NCBI GenBank assembly: GCA_031404455.1
Contig: JANNHP010000040.1
Coordinates: 1-10,426, forward strand
Source: JANNHP01 sp031404455
GTDB lineage: Bacteria; Planctomycetota; JAJSAM01; JAJVHW01
Direction: 5' to 3'
Length of the DNA stretch: 10,426 nucleotides
Numbering within the stretch: the first letter of the stretch is position 1; every line of letters begins with the position of its first letter. A program made the position numbers and the translations under genes. The notes under the pieces are model-generated. The model ran no database searches. It was given only the letters and a program-made list of their open reading frames with translations, and was not told where the DNA came from. Below are positions 6,874-10,426 of this stretch, in pieces.

Positions 6874-7985
6874 CAGTTTCGCAGCGGCACGTACGCGATC
6901 GAAACGAGCCTGGCGAAGTTCGCCGCCTCTTCGCCGAGCTTCATCCCATCCACGATGCGGTTAAGGAGATCGGTCATGCGCACGGCGGCCGCGGCCACGT
7001 GCGAGGTCCGGAGGAAGCCCCGGCGGTCGATCAGGTCCGCCGCGGGGAACGTGTCCGACCTCGTCCAGGCCTCGACGATCGCGCGCAGCTCCGCCTCCCG
7101 GTCGAGCACCTTGAAGTCGTTCGCGAGCCCGTGCGAGATGAGGCCGACGAGCTGGTCGTCGTTCGCGAAGAACATCGGCCTCGCGACGGGCATCCACGAC
7201 GCGGCAGGCGACGCGAGGTCGAGGCGCGTCCGGTTGCGGAGGAGTTCGGGCGAGAGGGCCTCGCCCTGCGCGGGCGTGAGCGCTGAGTAGAGCTCGGCGT
7301 AGAACCCCTCGATGACGCGCGCGCGCGCGGCGATCCGGTCGAGCATCCACGCGGGATCGTTCTCGTCGCGGATCGCCGCGTCGGCCTTGTCGACGAACGG
7401 ACTGCGCTCGACGGCGAGGTCGGAGAGCCGCTTGCCCTGCGCCTCGGTCAGCGGCATCTTCGAGTGCTCGAGCACTGCGGCGGCGAGGTTCACGGCGAAC
7501 GCCGGGTGGTCGATCGGCGTCACGTTCCGCCCCTCGGCGAGGCCGGCCGGGCGGCTGAAGAGAGCGCTCATCATGCGCTCCGCGCGCGGACGCATGGCCT
7601 CGACCCGTGCCGCGTCCTCGGGGTCCGGCGTGGGCATGCCCTTCTCGGCCATCTCCCGGTGCTGGACGAGCGTCTCCATGAACGCCGCGCCGACCTCCTT
7701 CCAGTTCCGGAGCTGGAGATCCGGGTACTGCTCGAAGCGGTAGCGCGGGAGCGCGTCCGACGGCACCGGCGCGCGCGGCTTCGCGGCCGGGTGGATCTCG
7801 ATGTCGGGCAGCGGCGGCGGAGGAGGCGTCTTGACGCGCCGCGCCGCGGTCTTCGTGTCCTGCGGATCCTCGGCGGGCGCCGGGGCCGGCACGTCAGGCA
7901 GCTTCCCCGCCTCGTAGAGGAGGAGAGCCAGGCCGCCCGCTCCGACGAGCACTCCCACGAGCACGGCCACGGGTCCGAGCTTCAT
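6873..7985 (-). CDS. membrane-anchored protein of unknown function with two LTxxQ motifs
   Basis: A 370-residue protein I do not recognise as a named family. Residues 1-27 are a hydrophobic N-terminal anchor or uncleaved signal (MKLGPVAVLVGVLVGAGG). Residues 30-80 are a Pro/Ala-rich low-complexity linker including a run of five prolines, typical of a spacer that carries a domain away from the membrane. The rest, about 85-370, looks helical and charged. LTEAQ (179-183) and LTPAQ (236-240), each followed by G and a charged helix, resemble the LTxxQ motif of the Spy/CpxP periplasmic stress proteins, which also carry it twice. The protein is longer than that family and overall similarity is not evident, so the link is tentative. 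The ATG (7985-7983) overlaps the rlmN stop as ATGA, so the gene is coupled to rlmN. The stop codon abuts the 197-bp palindrome. The reading frame extends upstream but only as a shadow of rlmN. Confidence 0.8.
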   Translation of the reverse strand: MKLGPVAVLVGVLVGAGGLALLLYEAGKLPDVPAPAPAEDPQDTKTAARRVKTPPPPPLPDIEIHPAAKPRAPVPSDALPRYRFEQYPDLQLRNWKEVGAAFMETLVQHREMAEKGMPTPDPEDAARVEAMRPRAERMMSALFSRPAGLAEGRNVTPIDHPAFAVNLAAAVLEHSKMPLTEAQGKRLSDLAVERSPFVDKADAAIRDENDPAWMLDRIAARARVIEGFYAELYSALTPAQGEALSPELLRNRTRLDLASPAASWMPVARPMFFANDDQLVGLISHGLANDFKVLDREAELRAIVEAWTRSDTFPAADLIDRRGFLRTSHVAAAAVRMTDLLNRIVDGMKLGEEAANFARLVSIAYVPLRN

Positions 7986-9076
7986 CGCGTGAAGATCCCC
8001 GGCGGCGCGGCCATGTGCGTCCCCGCGAGCGCCGGCGCCGCGGCGATCGTCTCGGCGGAGAGCTGACCGCAGCCCATGCCGTCCTGCTTTCCCGCGCTGT
8101 AGCGGACCTTCACCGGACAGTTGAGCGCGCGCAGCTTCGTGGTGAACGACTTCACCTCGTCCCACGTCGGTGGACGGTATCCGGCGCCCGTGTCGTTCCA
8201 CGGGATGACGTTGAGGATGTACTTCAGCCCCGTGAGCTCGTCGCGCATCGCGTCGACGTGGTCCTGGTCCATGTTGACGCCGGGGATCGCCACGTACTGA
8301 AACGTCAGCCACTTCACCGCGAGCTCGCGCTGGTGCTCGCGCATCGACTCGACGAGCTCGGGCAAGGGATGCACCTTCGCGATCGGCATGATCCGCTCGC
8401 GCGTCGCCTGGATCGCCGAGTGCAGCGAGAGATGGAGCCGCCAGCGCTGCTTCTCGGCCGTGAAGCGGCGGATGCCCGGCACGAGCCCCGCCGTCGACAC
8501 CGTGATCCGCCGCCGCGAGACGCCGTGGCCCGAGCGCTCGTTCAGGTTCACGCACGCGTCCATCACGGGCAGATAGTTGTGCAGCGGTTCGCCCATCCCC
8601 ATGAAGACGACGTCCGTGACCCGCACACCCGCGTCTTTCTGCACGCGGACGAGTTGCTCGGTGATCTCCCCCGCCGTGAGGTTGCGGAGAAGGCCCATCG
8701 TCCCCGTGGCGCAGAACGTGCACGCCATCGCGCAGCCCGCCTGCGACGAGATGCAGAGCGTGTGGTCGTCCCAGTGGCGGATGAGCACCGCCTCGACCGC
8801 CTCGCCGCCCGCGAGCCGGAACATCCACTTGCGCGTCGCGCCGTCGCCGCCGTCGCGGACGCCGACCGGCGCGAGCAGCGGGTCGAGACGGAAGTTCGCG
8901 GCGAGTCTCGCCTTCACGTGCTTCCCGACCGGGATCTCGTCGATCGACATCGCGTTGTCGCGGTGGATGGCGAGCCCGACCGACTTCGCCACGCCCGCCG
9001 GATTCCCGAACCCCGCCGCCGCGAGGTGCTCGGGCAGCGAGGTGATCGGGATGTCGCGGAGGTGCGGGGCGGTCAT
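7982..9076 (-). CDS. rlmN: dual-specificity 23S rRNA/tRNA adenine-C2 methyltransferase RlmN (radical SAM)
   Basis: RlmN methylates C2 of A2503 in 23S rRNA and of A37 in some tRNAs, using a [4Fe-4S] cluster and two SAM molecules. At 364 residues the length fits the family. The cluster motif CxxxCxxC is at Cys115, Cys119 and Cys122 (CAMACTFC). Cys108 in TLCISSQ corresponds to the catalytic cysteine that resolves the intermediate, and Cys336 in MGCGQL to the methyl-carrying cysteine. SAM-contact motifs GMGEP (160-164) and RRITVSTAGLVPGI (189-202) are present. FQYVAIPGVN (259-268) and LNVIPWN (288-294) match the C-terminal half of the barrel. The usual ACGQL is GCGQL here, a mild change that keeps the cysteine. 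The start at 9076 gives a normal N-terminal accessory region; no strong Shine-Dalgarno is visible. It lies 70 bases after the PIN toxin stop and overlaps the next gene by four bases. Confidence 0.97.
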   Translation of the reverse strand: MTAPHLRDIPITSLPEHLAAAGFGNPAGVAKSVGLAIHRDNAMSIDEIPVGKHVKARLAANFRLDPLLAPVGVRDGGDGATRKWMFRLAGGEAVEAVLIRHWDDHTLCISSQAGCAMACTFCATGTMGLLRNLTAGEITEQLVRVQKDAGVRVTDVVFMGMGEPLHNYLPVMDACVNLNERSGHGVSRRRITVSTAGLVPGIRRFTAEKQRWRLHLSLHSAIQATRERIMPIAKVHPLPELVESMREHQRELAVKWLTFQYVAIPGVNMDQDHVDAMRDELTGLKYILNVIPWNDTGAGYRPPTWDEVKSFTTKLRALNCPVKVRYSAGKQDGMGCGQLSAETIAAAPALAGTHMAAPPGIFTR

Positions 9077-9146
9077 GAGCGGGGACGGACTCTAACCGGA
9101 CCCGGCGCCGGCGGGGATGCGAAGGCGTCGCGCCGCTCGCTCCGGC

Positions 9147-9548
9147 CTACGGCCCCTCGAGAAGGAACGCCCTGACCGTGCGGATGCGGATGCCGAGATC
9201 GTCGCGGGGCATGAGCGGGCCGAAGTCCCGGGTGTTCCCGGTGACGAGCACGTCGGCGCGGGCGGCGAGAGCGGCGTCGAGCACCGGCGCGTCGTCGGCG
9301 GGCAGGAGCGCCGCCGATCGCGTCGTCGCCGGTCCTTCGGGGACACGAGCGACGGCGCGCAGGAGGCGGTTCAGCTCGGGCACGCGATCCGGGTCCTTCC
9401 ACTCCAGGTTCGACGAAGCCTCCATGCGGCAGTGCTCGCTCGTGAGGAGGGTCACCTTCCCCCGGGCCGCGAGGTCGAAGAGCAGCCCGAACGTCGGGCC
9501 TCCGAGGGCGGCCGAGAACAGCACGTTCGCGTCGAGGAACACCTTCAC
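9147..9548 (-). CDS. PIN-domain toxin (VapC-like ribonuclease)
   Basis: A 133-residue PIN-domain protein, expected to be a metal-dependent endoribonuclease toxin held in check by the antitoxin encoded just upstream. The likely metal-binding acids are Asp6 in FLDANVLFSA, Glu43 in RMEAS, one or both of Asp85/Asp86 in LPADDAPVLDAAL, and Asp108 in LVTGNTRDF. The last motif commonly reads TGD in this family and reads TGN here; the later Asp108 may fill the role. A GTG start at 9548 is preferred because GTG 9548-9546 overlaps the antitoxin TGA 9547-9545 as GTGA and because PIN domains usually begin MKVFLD. A second GTG at 9557 would add three residues. The features fit the 'putative toxin, PIN' group as well as VapC, so no symbol is given. 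RNA target unknown. Confidence 0.88.
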   Translation of the reverse strand: MKVFLDANVLFSAALGGPTFGLLFDLAARGKVTLLTSEHCRMEASSNLEWKDPDRVPELNRLLRAVARVPEGPATTRSAALLPADDAPVLDAALAARADVLVTGNTRDFGPLMPRDDLGIRIRTVRAFLLEGP

Positions 9549-9805
9549 GTGCCCCACTTGCGCCGGGCCTTCGCGATCTCCTTCTCCGTCATCGCCGCTC
9601 CGGCGGCGAACTCGCGGATGCGCTCGTCCGAGTAGCGCTCGACGGGAACGACCGCCGCGGGCTGAAGGAGGATGCGTCCGTCCTCGACCGAGACGACGAG
9701 GGTGTCGCCCGCGTGGACGCCGAGCGCGCGGCGGATCTCCGCCGGCAGCGTGAGACCGCCTCGCGGGGACACCTGGACGACAGTGGGCGGCTTGGTCTTG
9801 GGCAT
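9545..9805 (-). CDS. AbrB/SpoVT-fold antitoxin and probable autorepressor
   Basis: An 86-residue protein. Residues 9-50 match the swapped-hairpin AbrB/MazE DNA-binding fold: VVQVSPRGGLTLPAEIRRALGV followed by GDTLVV and EDGRILLQP. Residues 51-86 are charged and probably helical (RYSDERIREFAAGA, EKEIAKARRKW), the usual place for the toxin-binding tail. The protein would bind and neutralise the downstream PIN toxin, and as a dimer repress its own promoter. The start at 9805 is an ATG giving the full fold, though no good Shine-Dalgarno precedes it. The stop overlaps the toxin start by four bases. A perfect palindrome 27 bases upstream is the natural candidate operator. Confidence 0.92.
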   Translation of the reverse strand: MPKTKPPTVVQVSPRGGLTLPAEIRRALGVHAGDTLVVSVEDGRILLQPAAVVPVERYSDERIREFAAGAAMTEKEIAKARRKWGT

Positions 9806-9814
9806 GGCGGCGTC

Positions 9815-9853
9815 AGCTTAGCCGAGTTTCGGCATTGCGGCAATGCGGCTGCA
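9815..9853 (-). promoter_or_regulatory. candidate promoter and operator of the toxin-antitoxin pair
   Basis: GCATTGC (9832-9838) and GCAATGC (9840-9846) form a perfect 15-bp palindrome around one central G. The same stretch can be read as three phased 8-base units: CGGCATTG, CGGCAATG and CGGCTGCA at 9830-9853. On the minus strand TTGCCG (9843-9838) and TAAGCT (9820-9815), 17 bases apart, are a plausible if weak -35/-10 pair. The palindrome would cover the -35 box, as expected for a site bound by the antitoxin. The rest of 9854-9888 shows nothing I can name. Confidence 0.5.
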
Positions 9854-9888
9854 TCGAATCGTGCCGCGCCGGGCAGAGAAACGAAGGT

Positions 9889-10239
9889 CTACCGGTCGAG
9901 CTTCGCCCTCAGCTTCTCCGCGTCGTCGACTCGCCCCTGTGCGAGGAACACCCGACAGCGCGATTCGAGCACGTCGCGGTCGTCCGGGTGGCGCCGTTCC
10001 AGCGCGTCGAGAACAGCATGGGCGTCCTCGAAGCGGCCGACGTCCGGTCGCGCGTAGAGTCGCGCGAGGTCGAGACTCGCATCGCGTTCCTTGCGTTCGA
10101 GGTTGGTGATGACCGCGGGAACGATCGCCCCGCCCCTCGCGGCACCGAGCAACTCGATGACTTCACGGACAGCCGACTCCGCGAGCGGATACCGGTCGAC
10201 GGCCGTCTGGTAGGCGAGCGACGCCTCCTCGACCCAGCT
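9889..10239 (-). CDS. C-terminal fragment of a TPR-like protein (5' end missing)
   Basis: About 116 residues ending in a TAG at 9891-9889. The visible part is helical repeat sequence: EEASLAYQTAVDRYPLAESA near the start, then DASLDLARLYARPDVGRFEDAHAVLDALERR and CRVFLAQGRVDDAEKLRAKL at the end, which read as two TPR-like helical pairs. No catalytic motif is present, so it is presumably the protein-binding tail of a larger protein. A TTG at 10152 could be used as a start but would cut through a helix, and the repeat-like sequence continues upstream of it. The frame reaches a stop at 10269-10267, and from about 10239 upward the sequence makes better sense on the other strand as part of a reductase. 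The gene therefore appears broken at that junction rather than short by design. Confidence 0.65.
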   Translation of the reverse strand, partial: SWVEEASLAYQTAVDRYPLAESAVREVIELLGAARGGAIVPAVITNLERKERDASLDLARLYARPDVGRFEDAHAVLDALERRHPDDRDVLESRCRVFLAQGRVDDAEKLRAKLDR

Positions 10240-10426
10240 CCCGCACCTCAGCCCCGGACGGCTGCATCAGCATCACCGTCAAGGCCATCCCGGAGGGAAA
10301 GGTCAGCAACCATCTGGTCCGCGGTGGCGTCACTCCCGGAACGATGATCATGCTGGACCAGGCAGCCGGCGACTTCACCCTGCCGCCCGTTACCCCGGCC
10401 AAGGTCCTGTTCCTCACGGCCGGAAG
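10239..10426 (+). CDS. internal fragment of a ferredoxin reductase (FNR-like flavoprotein), partial at both ends
   Basis: This is the only plus-strand coding sequence supported in the window. The frame starting at 10239 reads SRTSAPDGCISITVKAIPEG, continues KVSNHLV and LDQAAGDFTLPP, and ends AKVLFLTAG at the window edge. This is the join between the FAD-binding barrel and the NAD(P)-binding domain of ferredoxin-NADP reductase-like proteins; FLTAG is normally the start of the FLTAGSGITP nucleotide-binding loop. From memory, the sequence is closest to the actinobacterial reductases that pass electrons to acyl-CoA desaturases (the Rv3230c type). Everything before the FAD motif is absent: just upstream, where RxYS is expected, the frame reads RPSS and then turns into the antisense of the TPR gene. 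No start codon or ribosome binding site exists for it. Codon use also looks less GC-extreme than the genes to the left. Confidence 0.72.

Noticed and set aside
7986..8828. Upstream extension of the LTxxQ gene into rlmN
   Set aside because: The added residues are a frame-shifted Arg/Gly/Ala-rich reading of rlmN; the ATG with ATGA overlap followed by a hydrophobic anchor is the natural start.
9549..9557. Alternative GTG start of the PIN toxin at 9557
   Set aside because: It would add only MGH, give a longer overlap with the antitoxin and move away from the usual MKVFLD beginning; the GTGA overlap start at 9548 is preferred.
10163..10417. Minus-strand frame opposite the ferredoxin reductase fragment
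   Set aside because: The plus strand reads as a known family; the minus-strand protein resembles nothing and crosses the junction.
1..10426. tRNA, rRNA, CRISPR arrays, insertion-sequence transposases
   Set aside because: I looked for cloverleaf-like segments, regularly spaced direct repeats and transposase motifs and saw none. The 197-bp palindrome is the only mobile-element candidate and encodes nothing.

Overview
The window is very GC-rich and almost every gene reads from the minus strand. The most likely source is a Planctomycetota or related PVC-superphylum genome. The evidence is a serine/threonine kinase with an N-terminal four-cysteine finger, an ECF sigma factor of the long, arginine-rich FLTTRWS / YWFPLYAF / AQDLVQSFF type, and a kinase-like STAND/TPR protein beside them. 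This assignment rests on family resemblance remembered from protein motifs, not on a search. The last ~190 bases at the right edge look different and recall an actinobacterial ferredoxin reductase.

Layout, following minus-strand transcription from right to left. (a) 10239-10426: plus-strand fragment of a ferredoxin reductase-like protein, cut by the window edge. (b) 9889-10239: C-terminal end of a TPR-like protein whose N-terminus is lost at the point where fragment (a) begins. (c) 9147-9805: toxin-antitoxin pair, an AbrB-type antitoxin followed by a PIN-domain toxin with a GTGA overlap, with a perfect 15-bp palindrome just upstream. (d) 6873-9076: rlmN followed, with an ATGA overlap, by a gene for a membrane-anchored protein of unknown function carrying two LTxxQ motifs. 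(e) 6677-6873: a 197-bp imperfect palindrome with 25-bp ends (24/25 match) touching the stop codon of the LTxxQ gene. (f) 134-6516: a signalling block made of a 1278-residue pseudokinase-ATPase-TPR protein, then 87 bp later a membrane serine/threonine kinase, then an ECF sigma factor with an ATGA overlap. (g) 1-32: the first codons of another minus-strand gene with a strong ribosome binding site.

The signalling block can be read as one relay. A large sensor/scaffold, with a kinase fold lacking its catalytic residues, a P-loop ATPase and a TPR array, would sit upstream of an intact membrane kinase that is translationally coupled to the sigma factor it may control. The gene at the left edge could be an output. 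The relay idea is inference; the gene order, overlaps and motif losses are visible in the sequence.

The items most worth a second look are the 197-bp palindromic element, the pseudokinase fusion with its downstream kinase-sigma pair, and the abrupt junction near 10238. At that junction two genes on opposite strands both lose their N-termini, which suggests an assembly chimera or a rearrangement breakpoint.
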